From positions 1-64,000 of the forward strand of contig NZ_JALGRP010000002.1 in NCBI RefSeq assembly GCF_022815605.1: 64,000 nucleotides of DNA. The letters are read 5' to 3'. Below the pieces are notes generated by a model. It saw nothing but the letters and a program-made list of their open reading frames with translations. It was not told the DNA's origin and did not search any database. Below, piece after piece: positions 52,439-60,946 of the stretch. Position 1 is the first letter of the stretch; every line of letters begins with the position of its first letter. The stretch is from Microbacterium sp. VKM Ac-2923. Lineage in GTDB: Bacteria; Actinomycetota; Actinomycetes; Actinomycetales; Microbacteriaceae. Made by a program: the position numbers and the translations under genes.

Positions 52439-55400
52439 TCAGCTTACGGGGGCGGTCTCGTCGCGCGCGGCTGTCGACGCTCCGCCCGCTGCGCGCTCTC
52501 CGACCCGCTGGCCGACGACGGCGGACACACCGTCCTGACGCATGGATACGCCGTAGAGCGCGTCGGCGATCTCCATCGTGCGCTTCTGGTGGGTGATGAC
52601 GATGAGTTGGCTGCTGGCCCGCAGCTTCTCGAACACGCCGAGCAGGCGTCCGAGATTGGCGTCGTCCAGCGCCGCCTCGACCTCGTCGAGGATGTAGAAC
52701 GGGCTCGGGCGGGCGGTGAAGATCGACGTCAGGAACGCCACGGCCGCGAGAGACCGCTCACCGCCGGACAGGAGCGAAAGGCGCTCGATCTTCTTGCCGA
52801 CGGGGCGCACGGCGACCTCGATACCCGTGGTCAACGGCGACTCGGGATCGGTCAGCGAGATACTGCCGGACCCGCCGGGGAAGAGGATCGGAAAGATCTC
52901 GGTGAAGGCGGCTCGGGTGTCCTCGAACGCGGCGACGAAGATGGTCTGCATTCGTTCGTCGAGGTCGGCGATGATCGTCTGCAGGTCGGCGCGGGTCTGC
53001 TGCAGGTCGGCCAGCTGCTCGGTGAGGAATGCATGGCGCTGTTCGAGTGCGGCGAACTCCTCGAGCGCGAGCGGATTGACGCGGCCCAGCCGCGACAGCT
53101 TGCGCTCGGCATCCTGGAGCCGGCGCTTCTGGGCGTCACGGTCGAACGGCTCGCCGTCGCCGTCATCGGCGCCGGGAACGAGCTGATCGGGACCGTACTC
53201 GGCGAGCAGGATGGACTCCTCCAGCGCGAGTTCGGAGTGCGCACGCTCCAGCAGGCTCGAGACGTGCAGCCTCTTCTCGTGCATCTGCAGTTCGAGTCCG
53301 TGCACGCTTTCGGTGACGCGCGCCAGCCGCTCACGCACACGCGCGTCGTCGGCGCGGGCGCGCGCAAGCTCCTCGGTGATCGCCGTGCGCGCCGACTCCG
53401 CTGCCGCGAGCTCCACGCGCGCCTGGCTGACCGACCGGTCGACCGAGTCGAGAAGAGCGGGCAACTGTCCGGCGACGTCGGCCGCGACCTCGCGTTGCGC
53501 CCTGCGGATGACGGCGCGACGGGCGGCCTCGGCTGCGGCCGCGCGTTCGCGCTCGCGCTGCTGCTCGAGCTGCACGATGCGGGCGTCTCCCGCACGCACG
53601 CGCTCTTTCAACGTCTCGATGTCGAGACGTGCCCGCATCTCCGCCTCGCGCGCCGCATCCACTTCGGCGGCCAAGCCTGCGCGCGCCGAGGCATCCAGCA
53701 GGGGACGCGGAGCCTCGAGGGCACGGGACAGTGCGTCGTCGGCACGACGCGCGGAGCCCTCCGCCTCGGCGACGGCCGTCTCGGTCTGGGCGAGCCCGGC
53801 GGCGAGGCGATCGCACTCGGCCATCGCTGCCTCGTGTCGCACCGTCACGCGGTTGACCTTCTCCGCGTGGGCGGCCGACGCGGCGTCGTGGGCCCGCAGC
53901 GTCGACAGTGCCTCTTTCGTTCGGTGACGGGCGTCGGCGAGCGCGCGCTGTTCGTCCGCGAGGGCCTCTCGCAGCGAGTCCGCGATGACGACGATCTCAT
54001 CGAGCCGCTCCGCCGCGGCGTCCCTCTCAGCGGCGAGCTCCAACCGTGACCGGCCCGATCCTGATCCGGACCGCAGCGTCCGCGAGGTGGCGACCTCTCC
54101 CGCGCGCGTCACCACGGTCACCTCGGGGGGAAGCAGGGGTTGGATCTCACGAACGGCGGCGAGATCCTCCGCGACGACCGTCCGCGACAGGATGCCGCAC
54201 ACCCCCGGCGAGGCGACGACCACCTCGACCGCGGGCACGGTCCCCGCCACGCGGAATGGGGCCTCGGCCGGGGCGCCGTCGGCGATGACGATCTCGACGA
54301 CACCGAGATCACCGTCGCTCGCGGCCCGCGCGGATGCGAATGCGGCCGCGGTGTCGTCGACGAGAAGTCCTTCCGCGAGCGACCCGAGCGCTGCGGCGAT
54401 CGCCGCTTCGTACCCCGCGGTGACCTTCACGTCGTCGCCCACGAGGCCGCGCACACCGCTTCCCCCGGCCGCCAGCAGGTCGGCGGCGGCGTTTCGCACA
54501 TCGAGGGCGCGTCCGAGTGCGGTGGTCTGCGCCGAGAGGGCGTCGCGCTCCCGCTCGGCGGCGTGCAGGCGCTCCCGCAGTCCCGCGACGGCCGCCTCGA
54601 GGTGGTTCGCGTCGCGCTGGGCACGCTCGTAGGCTGCGGCGTGCTCGGCTGAGGAGGCGTCGGGAGCGTCCCGCGGATCGAGCTCCGCACGCGCCCGTTC
54701 GGCCTCCGCCCGGCGCACGAGAGCCGCGTCGAGGGCCCGCTGCTGCCGCTCCACGCCCGCGCGGACCGCGACCAGCGCGGAGTCCGCGGCATTCGCCGTT
54801 CCGCGCAGCGTCTGGATCCTCATGTCGTGTTCGGACACGAGCGCGCTCTGCGCGGCGATGTCGACGTCGAGGGCGTCGAGGTCGGCGCGTGCGCGGACGA
54901 CCGCGCGGGCGGCATCGGCCGCGACGTCCTGCGCGTCACCGAGCCCCGTGGCGATGTCGTCGATCTCGGCCCGGACGTCGTCGATCATCGACGGGGTGAC
55001 GGTGGGGGCGAAGCCCGCCGTGTCGCCCCCCTCGTCGGCCAACAGTGTCAGGCGCTGACCCGCGAGGGAGTACAGGCCGCGCAGGCGCTCCTGGACCTGC
55101 TCGAGGGCGAACGCGACGCCGCGGGCGCGGTCGACGGCCTCCGAACGCTGATCGTTCTCCAGTCGCTCGACGCGTCGGCGAAGGCCGTCCGACTGCTCCT
55201 GCAGACCGAGTCGCTCCGTGTGCCGCTCGCTCTCGGTACGTGCGGCATCCGCGAGCTGCGTGCGCAGTGCCACCAGGTCGTCGGCGTACAGCCGCGCCTT
55301 CGCATCACGGACGACCGCGGCGATGGTCGCCGCCTCTCGCGCGATCTCGGCCTGCTTGCCGAGGGGCTTCAGCTGCCGCCGCAGCTCTCCGGCGAGATCG

Positions 55401-55975
55401 CTGAGGCGGGTGAGATTGGTCTCCATCGCCTCGAGCTTGCGGACGGTCTTCTCTTTGCGGCGGCGGTGCTTCAAGATTCCTGCGGCCTCTTCGATGAAGC
55501 CGCGGCGGTCTTCGGCGGTCGCCTGCAGCACCGTGTCGAGGCGCCCCTGACCGATGATGACGTGCATCTCGCGTCCGAGTCCGGAGTCGCTCAGCAGTTC
55601 CTGCACGTCGAGCAGTCGACAGGTCTGGCCGTTGATGGCGTACTCGCTGGCACCCGTGCGGAACAGCGTCCGACTGATGGTGACTTCGCTGTACTCGATC
55701 GGCAGCGCGCCGTCGCCGTTGTCGATCGTCAGCTGGACCTCCGCGCGGCCGAGGGGCCCGCGGGTGGAGGTGCCCGCGAAGATGACGTCCTCCATCTTGC
55801 CGCCGCGCAGTGTCTTGGCACCCTGCTCCCCCATCACCCACGCGAGAGCGTCGACGACGTTGGACTTGCCCGAGCCGTTCGGTCCCACGATGCAGGTCAC
55901 GCCGGGTTCGAGAGCGAAGGTCGTCGACTGGGCGAAGGACTTGAAGCCCTTGAGCGTCACGCTCTTCAGGTGCAT
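52439..55975 (-). CDS. smc: Chromosome segregation protein SMC
   Basis: SMC is the DNA-organising ATPase of condensin. The 1178-residue protein has Walker A GPNGSGKSN at residues 31-39, a long coiled coil, a hinge around residues 510-640 (GVRGLVGDDVKVTAGYE opens it), a second coiled coil, the signature LSGGERSLAAVAFL near 1070 and Walker B YILDEVEAALDD near 1097. ATG start with GGGTGA upstream. It heads smc-ftsY; the usual upstream neighbour mutM is here separated by a plus-strand islet. Confidence 0.97.
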   Translation of the reverse strand: MHLKSVTLKGFKSFAQSTTFALEPGVTCIVGPNGSGKSNVVDALAWVMGEQGAKTLRGGKMEDVIFAGTSTRGPLGRAEVQLTIDNGDGALPIEYSEVTISRTLFRTGASEYAINGQTCRLLDVQELLSDSGLGREMHVIIGQGRLDTVLQATAEDRRGFIEEAAGILKHRRRKEKTVRKLEAMETNLTRLSDLAGELRRQLKPLGKQAEIAREAATIAAVVRDAKARLYADDLVALRTQLADAARTESERHTERLGLQEQSDGLRRRVERLENDQRSEAVDRARGVAFALEQVQERLRGLYSLAGQRLTLLADEGGDTAGFAPTVTPSMIDDVRAEIDDIATGLGDAQDVAADAARAVVRARADLDALDVDIAAQSALVSEHDMRIQTLRGTANAADSALVAVRAGVERQQRALDAALVRRAEAERARAELDPRDAPDASSAEHAAAYERAQRDANHLEAAVAGLRERLHAAERERDALSAQTTALGRALDVRNAAADLLAAGGSGVRGLVGDDVKVTAGYEAAIAAALGSLAEGLLVDDTAAAFASARAASDGDLGVVEIVIADGAPAEAPFRVAGTVPAVEVVVASPGVCGILSRTVVAEDLAAVREIQPLLPPEVTVVTRAGEVATSRTLRSGSGSGRSRLELAAERDAAAERLDEIVVIADSLREALADEQRALADARHRTKEALSTLRAHDAASAAHAEKVNRVTVRHEAAMAECDRLAAGLAQTETAVAEAEGSARRADDALSRALEAPRPLLDASARAGLAAEVDAAREAEMRARLDIETLKERVRAGDARIVQLEQQRERERAAAAEAARRAVIRRAQREVAADVAGQLPALLDSVDRSVSQARVELAAAESARTAITEELARARADDARVRERLARVTESVHGLELQMHEKRLHVSSLLERAHSELALEESILLAEYGPDQLVPGADDGDGEPFDRDAQKRRLQDAERKLSRLGRVNPLALEEFAALEQRHAFLTEQLADLQQTRADLQTIIADLDERMQTIFVAAFEDTRAAFTEIFPILFPGGSGSISLTDPESPLTTGIEVAVRPVGKKIERLSLLSGGERSLAAVAFLTSIFTARPSPFYILDEVEAALDDANLGRLLGVFEKLRASSQLIVITHQKRTMEIADALYGVSMRQDGVSAVVGQRVGERAAGGASTAARDETAPVS
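52441..52446 (-). promoter_or_regulatory. -10 box for leaderless ftsY mRNA at the smc stop
   Basis: TAAGCT on the minus strand, six bases, then the ftsY ATG; its last base is part of the smc stop codon. Confidence 0.45.
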
Positions 55976-56101
55976 GTCACCCGCCTTCCCGCCCGGTCGA
56001 ATTCTCGCCTCACGCTAGTCCAGGATCCGCGGAAAACCGCGGCGGCGAGCCGCGTCCGCCTTCACGACGCGCCCGGATGTCGGCCGATTCTGGGAAATCG
56101 C

Positions 56102-56131
56102 TTGACCTCCGGCGACGACCTCCGCTAGCGT
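56102..56131 (+). promoter_or_regulatory. Strong housekeeping-type promoter of the peptide/GNAT islet
   Basis: TTGACC (56102-56107), an 18-base spacer and TAGCGT (56126-56131). It is the best -35/-10 pair I found in the window. Start would be near 56138, leaving a 30-base leader. Confidence 0.7.
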
Positions 56132-56167
56132 CGGGGGTCGCAACCGACGTCGAAAGGAGGTCACACC

Positions 56168-56281
56168 ATGATTCGCACCACGACCGGCTTCACCGCCACC
56201 GGCTTCACCGCCGTCCCCGTGCTGTCCGCACCCGTCACCGGAGTGACCACCGCCGTCGGCACGCCCTCCCATCAGGGCTGA
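56168..56281 (+). CDS. 37-residue Thr-rich peptide, possible leader peptide
   Basis: A short ORF with exceptional expression signals: a strong promoter ends 36 bases upstream and AAAGGAGGT, a near-full anti-16S match, stands six bases before the ATG. The peptide begins MIRTTTGFTATGFTAVPV and ends GTPSHQG; 10 of 37 residues are Thr and 5 are Val, with an internal TGFTA repeat. It has no Cys, no signal peptide and no match I know. A 7-bp hairpin begins 12 bases after its stop, and a 93-aa ORF and an acetyltransferase follow on the same strand. It may be a regulatory leader peptide or a small functional protein; both are inference. Confidence 0.6.
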   Translation: MIRTTTGFTATGFTAVPVLSAPVTGVTTAVGTPSHQG

Positions 56282-56292
56282 CCCGTCGCGTT

Positions 56293-56309
56293 GAGACGCC
56301 TCGCGTCTC
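56293..56309 (+). other. Hairpin after the 37-residue ORF
   Basis: GAGACGC (56293-56299) and GCGTCTC (56303-56309) form a 7-bp perfect stem with a 3-base loop, 12 bases after the peptide stop. No T run follows. It could be an attenuator-type or mRNA-stabilising element. Confidence 0.45.
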
Positions 56310-56405
56310 CGCCTCCCGCGAGCCGGCATCCGCCGCTCGCCCGGATCCTCGCGATCCCGCCACGCGCTCGCCGCGTGTGTCACCATCCCTCTACGGAGAC
56401 CCCGC

Positions 56406-56687
56406 ATGAACGCCCTGTTCGCGCGCGCGCCGCAGCACTCCTCGGCCGCGCTCTCTTCCACCCCGTCCACGATCACGATCGACACCGCCATCGACCGCCC
56501 GCTGGGTCTTCTCGACCGGATGTCACTGCGCCTCGGTCTGTGGCTTCTCACCCGCCACGCCGACCGCGCACAGGCGCTCGATCACCGGGCCGCCGTCGCT
56601 CATCGCGCACGCCGCGCCCGGGCCGAGCGTCTGGAACGCGAACGCGCCTGGCAGCGCACCGCCGCCCTCACACGGCTGCCCTTCTGA
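56406..56687 (+). CDS. 93-residue basic protein of unknown function
   Basis: Unrecognised. The N-terminus is Ala/Ser/Thr-rich, a short amphipathic/hydrophobic part follows (RMSLRLGLWLLTRHA), and the last ~35 residues are highly basic with an HRARRARAERLERERAW helix. It could be a membrane-associated or nucleic-acid-binding small protein. GGAG lies eight bases before the ATG. It is between the Thr-rich peptide ORF and the acetyltransferase gene and is probably in the same transcript. Confidence 0.6.
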   Translation: MNALFARAPQHSSAALSSTPSTITIDTAIDRPLGLLDRMSLRLGLWLLTRHADRAQALDHRAAVAHRARRARAERLERERAWQRTAALTRLPF

Positions 56688-56750
56688 TCGGCGGGGTCGA
56701 CCTCCCGCGTCGACCCCACCCACCCCTCCTCCTCGACACGAAAGCTCATC

Positions 56751-57827
56751 ATGACCACGCTTCCGGCCGGCCTCGAGCTGCGCCCCCTGAACATCCCGGC
56801 ATCCATCGATGCCCCCGACGCGGCGGACTTCCGCGAGATGGTTCGCCTCCGCAACCTCGTCTACGCCGAGATCTCGGGCCACGACGACGGCTCCATGCCC
56901 GCGGATGAACTGCTCCCCCTCTATCAACCGCAGCCCGAGACGAAGCGCTTCGCGTGGATCGCCGTGCTCGACGGCGAGATCGTCGGTCGCGCGGGTCTCG
57001 ACCTCCCCCAGGAGGCCGGTGCCCGGACCGGCAACTGGCTCGTCGAGCTGCGCCGCTCCGCCTGGGGCCGCGGTATCGGCCCTGCCGCGTTCGCCGAGAT
57101 CGAGCGCGTCGCGCGAGAAGAGGGCCGAACGATTCTGCAGTCGTGGGCCGAGCACCCCGCGGGCGACGGACCCCGTTTGGAGGCGCCGACGGGGTTCGGC
57201 TCCATCCCGCGCGATCACGCCGCGCGCTTCTTCCTGGCATCCGGGTGCTCCCTCGAGCAGATCGTGCGCGTGAGCGCGCTCGAGCTCGCCGGGACCCGAC
57301 CGCGGCTTCAGGCCCTCCTGGCCGAGGCGGAGGCCGCCGCCGCGGGATATCGCGTGGTGCAATGGACGCTGCCGACACCCGACGAGTTCGTCGACGCGTT
57401 CGCCGGGATGAAGGCGCGCATGGTCACCGACGCTCCCTCCGCCGACCTCGAGTTCGACGACGAGGTGTGGGATGCCGACCGCGTCCGCCGTTACGAGACG
57501 GGGTACGCCGGCCGGCACATGCTCGTGACGGCCGCGCAGCACGTCGACACCGGCGAACTCGCGGCGTTCAACGAACTCGTCATCGGCAAGGACCGTACGG
57601 CGGCGACCAGCCAGGAGGACACCCTCGTCGTCGCCGCGCACCGCGGACACCGCCTCGGCATGCTCGTGAAGTGCGCCGGACTGCTCGCGTGGCACGACGT
57701 CGCCCCGGATTCCCCCCGCGTGATCACCTACAACGCCGAAGAGAACCGTCCCATGCTCTCCATCAACGAGCGGATCGGTTTCGCACCGACGTCGTACGAG
57801 GGCGTGTGGAAGAAGGTGCTGGCCTGA
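56751..57827 (+). CDS. Tandem-GNAT acetyltransferase
   Basis: A 358-residue protein with two GNAT folds in a row. The first (residues ~10-180) has the acetyl-CoA loop ELRRSAWGRGIGPAAFAEIERVA; the second (~190-358) has TLVVAAHRGHRLGMLVKCAGLLA and ends YNAEENRPMLSINERIGF, the usual GNAT C-terminal motif. The two-domain layout resembles mycothiol synthase MshD and other actinobacterial double-GNAT enzymes; the substrate is unknown. Only a weak GAAAG precedes the ATG. It ends the three-gene plus-strand islet between smc and mutM. Confidence 0.85.
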   Translation: MTTLPAGLELRPLNIPASIDAPDAADFREMVRLRNLVYAEISGHDDGSMPADELLPLYQPQPETKRFAWIAVLDGEIVGRAGLDLPQEAGARTGNWLVELRRSAWGRGIGPAAFAEIERVAREEGRTILQSWAEHPAGDGPRLEAPTGFGSIPRDHAARFFLASGCSLEQIVRVSALELAGTRPRLQALLAEAEAAAAGYRVVQWTLPTPDEFVDAFAGMKARMVTDAPSADLEFDDEVWDADRVRRYETGYAGRHMLVTAAQHVDTGELAAFNELVIGKDRTAATSQEDTLVVAAHRGHRLGMLVKCAGLLAWHDVAPDSPRVITYNAEENRPMLSINERIGFAPTSYEGVWKKVLA

Positions 57828-57838
57828 TCACGTGCGTC

Positions 57839-57874
57839 GCCGGCATCCGCCCGCTCGTCGGGGCGGACGCCGGC
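57839..57874. terminator. Terminator-like hairpin between the GNAT gene and mutM
   Basis: GCCGGCATCCGCCCG (from 57839) pairs with the sequence ending GCCGGC at 57874, with small mismatches, between convergent genes. A GGCATCC motif lies in the stem. Confidence 0.55.
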
Positions 57875-57886
57875 GGCCTGCGCCGG

Positions 57887-58777
57887 TCAGCGCATTCGCT
57901 GGCAGCGCGGGCAGAAGTGGCTGGAGCGGTTCATGAACGACACGCGCACGATCGGCCGCCCGCACCGAGGGCACGGTTGACCCGTTCGCCCGTAGGCATT
58001 GAGGGAGTGCGCGAAGTACCCGGCCTGGCCGTTGACGTTGACGTACTGGGCGTCGAAGCTCGTTCCCCCCTCGGCCAGGGCCTTCTCGAGAACGGACCGC
58101 ACCTCGCCGAGGAGGCGGTTCACGCTCCTGGTCGGCAGATCGGATGCCGCGGTCTCGGGGTGGATGCGCGCCGCCCACAGCGACTCGTCGGCGTAGATGT
58201 TGCCGATGCCGCTCGCCGCGGTCTGATCGAGGAGAACGCGCTTGATACCCGACGAGGTGCGGGCGAGTCGTGCCCGGAACCGAGCCGCATCGAACGCGGG
58301 ATCGAGCGGGTCCCGGCCGATGTGCGCGACCTGCGTGGGCACACGCGCCAGATCGGAGCCGCGCCCGCCCGCGGCGCCGTCGGGGGTGTCAACGAGGTGA
58401 TCGATGGCGAGCGAGCCGAAGGTGCGCTGGTCGGCGAAGACGATCGACAGCGGGCCGTGCTCGGGATGCTCCAGCTCGATCCGGATGCGCTCGTGTCGCT
58501 CCTCGGGCGCACCCGGGACCCGCAGGAGCATCTGTCCGCTCATTCCCAGATGGGTGACGATGGCTTCGTCGCCGGCCACCGGCATCCACAGGAACTTGCC
58601 CCGCCGGACGGCGGCGACGATGCGCCGCCCCGTGAGCTCCGCCTCGAAGTGCGCCGCTCCCCCGGTGTGCCGCGTCAGGGCGCGTTCGTCCCGCACGTCG
58701 ACGGACGCGATGAGCGCGCCGCGGACGGCGGGCTCGAGGCCCGCGCGCACGACCTCGACCTCGGGGAGCTCAGGCAC
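57887..58777 (-). CDS. mutM: Formamidopyrimidine-DNA glycosylase
   Basis: MutM excises 8-oxoguanine and opened purines and nicks the site. After Met removal the N-terminal Pro2-Glu3 (PELPEVEVV) forms the Schiff-base active site; also seen are GRRGKFLW-type beta hairpin (VRRGKFLWMPV), THLGMSGQ, the H2TH stretch DQTAASGIGNIYADE, and a four-cysteine zinc finger CPRCGRP ... FCPRCQR at the end. Length 296. The GTG start lies eight bases inside the end of rnc, so the two genes overlap and are probably coupled. Confidence 0.95.
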   Translation of the reverse strand: MPELPEVEVVRAGLEPAVRGALIASVDVRDERALTRHTGGAAHFEAELTGRRIVAAVRRGKFLWMPVAGDEAIVTHLGMSGQMLLRVPGAPEERHERIRIELEHPEHGPLSIVFADQRTFGSLAIDHLVDTPDGAAGGRGSDLARVPTQVAHIGRDPLDPAFDAARFRARLARTSSGIKRVLLDQTAASGIGNIYADESLWAARIHPETAASDLPTRSVNRLLGEVRSVLEKALAEGGTSFDAQYVNVNGQAGYFAHSLNAYGRTGQPCPRCGRPIVRVSFMNRSSHFCPRCQRMR

Positions 58778-59462
58778 GGGCGTCGAGCTCGCGCCACGCG
58801 GTGAGGGCGGCGGCCATCTCCGCCTGCTTCTTGCTGGATCCGGCACCCGAGGCGCGGAGGTCGCCGACCGTGACGGTGGCGGAGAAGCGCCGATCGTGAT
58901 CGGGCCCGGTCGCGTCGACCCCGTACACGGGGGCGGAGAGCCCCAGCCGGGCGGCGATCTCCTGCAGACTCGTTTTCGGATCCATCGCGGCGCCGTAGCG
59001 GGCGGGATCGTCCAGGAGCGGTTCGACCAGCCGCAGCACCATGGCCGTGGCCGCATCGGGGCCGGCTGAGAGGTATGCCGCCCCGATGATCGCTTCCATG
59101 GTGTCGGCGAGGATCGAATCCTTGTTCCGGCCCCCGGTGAGGATCTCACCCCGGCCGAGGCGCACGTGCGCGCCCAGACCGATCGCCCGCGCCACCTCGG
59201 CGAGGGCGACGGTCGACACCACGCTGGCGCGCCGCTTGGCGAGGCCGCCCTCTTCGAGCTCGGGATGCCGCGTGAACAGGCGCACGGTGACGGCTTGCCC
59301 GAGTACCGAGTCTCCGAGGAATTCGAGCCGCTCGTTGTGGGGAATGCCACCGTTCTCGTAGGCGTACGACCGGTGCGTCAGCGCAAGAGAAAGAAGCTCG
59401 GGGTCGATGTCGACCCCGAGCTTCTCGGTGAGCGCACCGCGCTCGACGTTGTTAGGCGTCAC
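58770..59462 (-). CDS. rnc: Ribonuclease III
   Basis: RNase III cuts double-stranded RNA in rRNA maturation. The 230-residue protein has the catalytic HNERLEFLGDSVL, the second acid in DTMEAIIGAAYLS and a C-terminal double-stranded RNA-binding domain ending SGAGSSKKQAEMAAAL. The GTG start lies ten bases after the rpmF stop. It belongs to DUF177-rpmF-rnc-mutM. Confidence 0.95.
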   Translation of the reverse strand: MTPNNVERGALTEKLGVDIDPELLSLALTHRSYAYENGGIPHNERLEFLGDSVLGQAVTVRLFTRHPELEEGGLAKRRASVVSTVALAEVARAIGLGAHVRLGRGEILTGGRNKDSILADTMEAIIGAAYLSAGPDAATAMVLRLVEPLLDDPARYGAAMDPKTSLQEIAARLGLSAPVYGVDATGPDHDRRFSATVTVGDLRASGAGSSKKQAEMAAALTAWRELDARA

Positions 59463-59472
59463 GAATAGCCGA

Positions 59473-59682
59473 TCAGACGTCGGCGACCTTGCGGCCCTTG
59501 TACTCGAGGAAGAGCTCGGTACCCTGCGAGTCGGTGACGACCTTCGCCTGGTGGGGGCGGCTGTAGACGACCTTGCCGTTCTCGATGGTCTTGACCAGCG
59601 GGGTGGCTTCGGCCTTCCACTGCGCGCGACGCGAGCGGGTGTTGGAGCGGGAGACCTTCCGCTTCGGGGGGTTACCTGCCAT
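59473..59682 (-). CDS. rpmF: 50S ribosomal protein bL32
   Basis: A 69-residue bL32: MAGNPPKRKVSRSNTRSRRA at the N-terminus and a short C-terminal part ending YKGRKVADV. The zinc-binding cysteine pairs found in many bL32 proteins are absent, so this is the zinc-free (C-) form. The ATG follows the DUF177 stop by two bases, with AGAAGAG about ten bases upstream. Confidence 0.95.
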   Translation of the reverse strand: MAGNPPKRKVSRSNTRSRRAQWKAEATPLVKTIENGKVVYSRPHQAKVVTDSQGTELFLEYKGRKVADV

Positions 59683-59684
59683 GG

Positions 59685-60245
59685 CTAGCTCTTCTCTGTC
59701 TTGGGGGCGGCGCGGAGCGCATCGCCGTCGTCTGGGGTGTACTGCTGGAGCGCAGCCCATCGAGAATCGACGGGCGTCTGCTCCGTGTCGCCGGTGCTTT
59801 CTGTCAGCCTCTCGCCCGTGTTCGGGTCGAGCCCGGGGCAGTCCGGCTGACACACCGGCTGGAACGGAAGCGACAGGACAATGGCGTCCCGGACCAGAAT
59901 TTCAAGATCCACGTGGTCGTCTTGAACGTCGAAGTCACTCGCTTCATGTCCAGGGTACGCGAAAAGTTCTTGGAACTCGACTTCGACAGGCTCCTCGATG
60001 TCGATCAGGCAGCGTCCGCACACACCGGTGGCGATGGTGTCGACGGTGCCGGAGACGAGGATCCCCTCGTGCACCGACTCCAGACGCACCTCCAACTCGA
60101 GGGGCTCGGCCTCCGGAACGGAGACGAGTCCCTCGCCCCACTTCTCGGGCGCGGGGATCTCGAGACTGTGCTCGCGCATCTCACCGGGCTTGCGCTCGAT
60201 GTCGCGCACGGGGAGCTGGAAGGGGCCGGGTCGACGAGTTCTCAC
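59685..60245 (-). CDS. DUF177/YceD family protein
   Basis: A 186-residue acidic protein of the YceD family, almost always directly before rpmF and linked to 23S rRNA or large-subunit assembly. Seen: FQLPVRDIERKPGEMREHSL near the start, GVCGRCLIDIEEPVEVEFQELF, and VCQPDCPGLDP; the two cysteine pairs may bind zinc. The GTG at 60245 gives the family's usual N-terminus. TAGCAT lies eight bases upstream, predicting a leader of one or two bases. Confidence 0.88.
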   Translation of the reverse strand: MRTRRPGPFQLPVRDIERKPGEMREHSLEIPAPEKWGEGLVSVPEAEPLELEVRLESVHEGILVSGTVDTIATGVCGRCLIDIEEPVEVEFQELFAYPGHEASDFDVQDDHVDLEILVRDAIVLSLPFQPVCQPDCPGLDPNTGERLTESTGDTEQTPVDSRWAALQQYTPDDGDALRAAPKTEKS

Positions 60246-60407
60246 GGTCGTCCATGCTACCCGGGCGCCCCTGGACGAGGGCCGGGCGGCGGGCACGTGT
60301 GCGCGGCGGGCACGTGGTGCGGTGCCGGGCGCACGTGGGAGCGCGCCCGCCCGCACGAGAACCAGGCGGCGGCATCCGATCGCCTGCACCCGAGGTGCCG
60401 CGCGGGG

Positions 60408-60905
60408 TCAGAAGCCGCGCGCGCCGGTGTCGAGGAAGCGCGCGACGGCGGGCGGCACGTAGGGCGACACGTCGCCGCCCAGGCCCGCGACCTGGCGCAC
60501 CAGTGAGCTCGACACGAGGGCGTGCGAGGGGTCGGGCAGCAGGAACACCGTCTCGACGTGCGCGAGGTCGCGATTGACGATCGCCATCGGCGTCTCATAG
60601 GCCACGTCGACCTGTGAACGGATGCCCTTGACGAGAACCTTCGCGCCCACGTCCGTGGCGTAGTCCACCAGCAGCCCCATGCTCCACGCGGCGACGATCA
60701 CATCGCCCTCGACGTCGGCCTCGGCGATGGATCGCTCGAGCAGACGCAGCCTTTCGGCGATGGGCAGCATGGCCTCTTTGCCCGGGTTGTGCACGACGAG
60801 CACGTGCAGCTGGTCGAAGAGCCCGGCCGCCCGACGGATGACGTCGAGATGACCGAGCGTGGGCGGGTCGAACGAGCCGGGGACGACGGCGATCCGGGGG
60901 TCCAT
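60408..60905 (-). CDS. coaD: Phosphopantetheine adenylyltransferase
   Basis: CoaD makes dephospho-CoA from ATP and phosphopantetheine. The 165-residue protein has the nucleotidyltransferase site [17 protein letters not shown], then [17 protein letters not shown] and the C-terminal [21 protein letters not shown]. The ATG is six bases after TAGGCT, so the transcript is probably leaderless. A 162-base gap with no gene separates it from DUF177. Confidence 0.96.
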   Translation of the reverse strand: MDPRIAVVPGSFDPPTLGHLDVIRRAAGLFDQLHVLVVHNPGKEAMLPIAERLRLLERSIAEADVEGDVIVAAWSMGLLVDYATDVGAKVLVKGIRSQVDVAYETPMAIVNRDLAHVETVFLLPDPSHALVSSSLVRQVAGLGGDVSPYVPPAVARFLDTGARGF

Positions 60906-60911
60906 GCCGCC

Positions 60912-60917
60912 AGCCTA
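60912..60917 (-). promoter_or_regulatory. -10 box for leaderless coaD mRNA
   Basis: TAGGCT on the minus strand, six bases, then the coaD ATG. Confidence 0.55.
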
Positions 60918-60946
60918 GCGACGCGATCCGGCCGCGAGCCCGTCGT

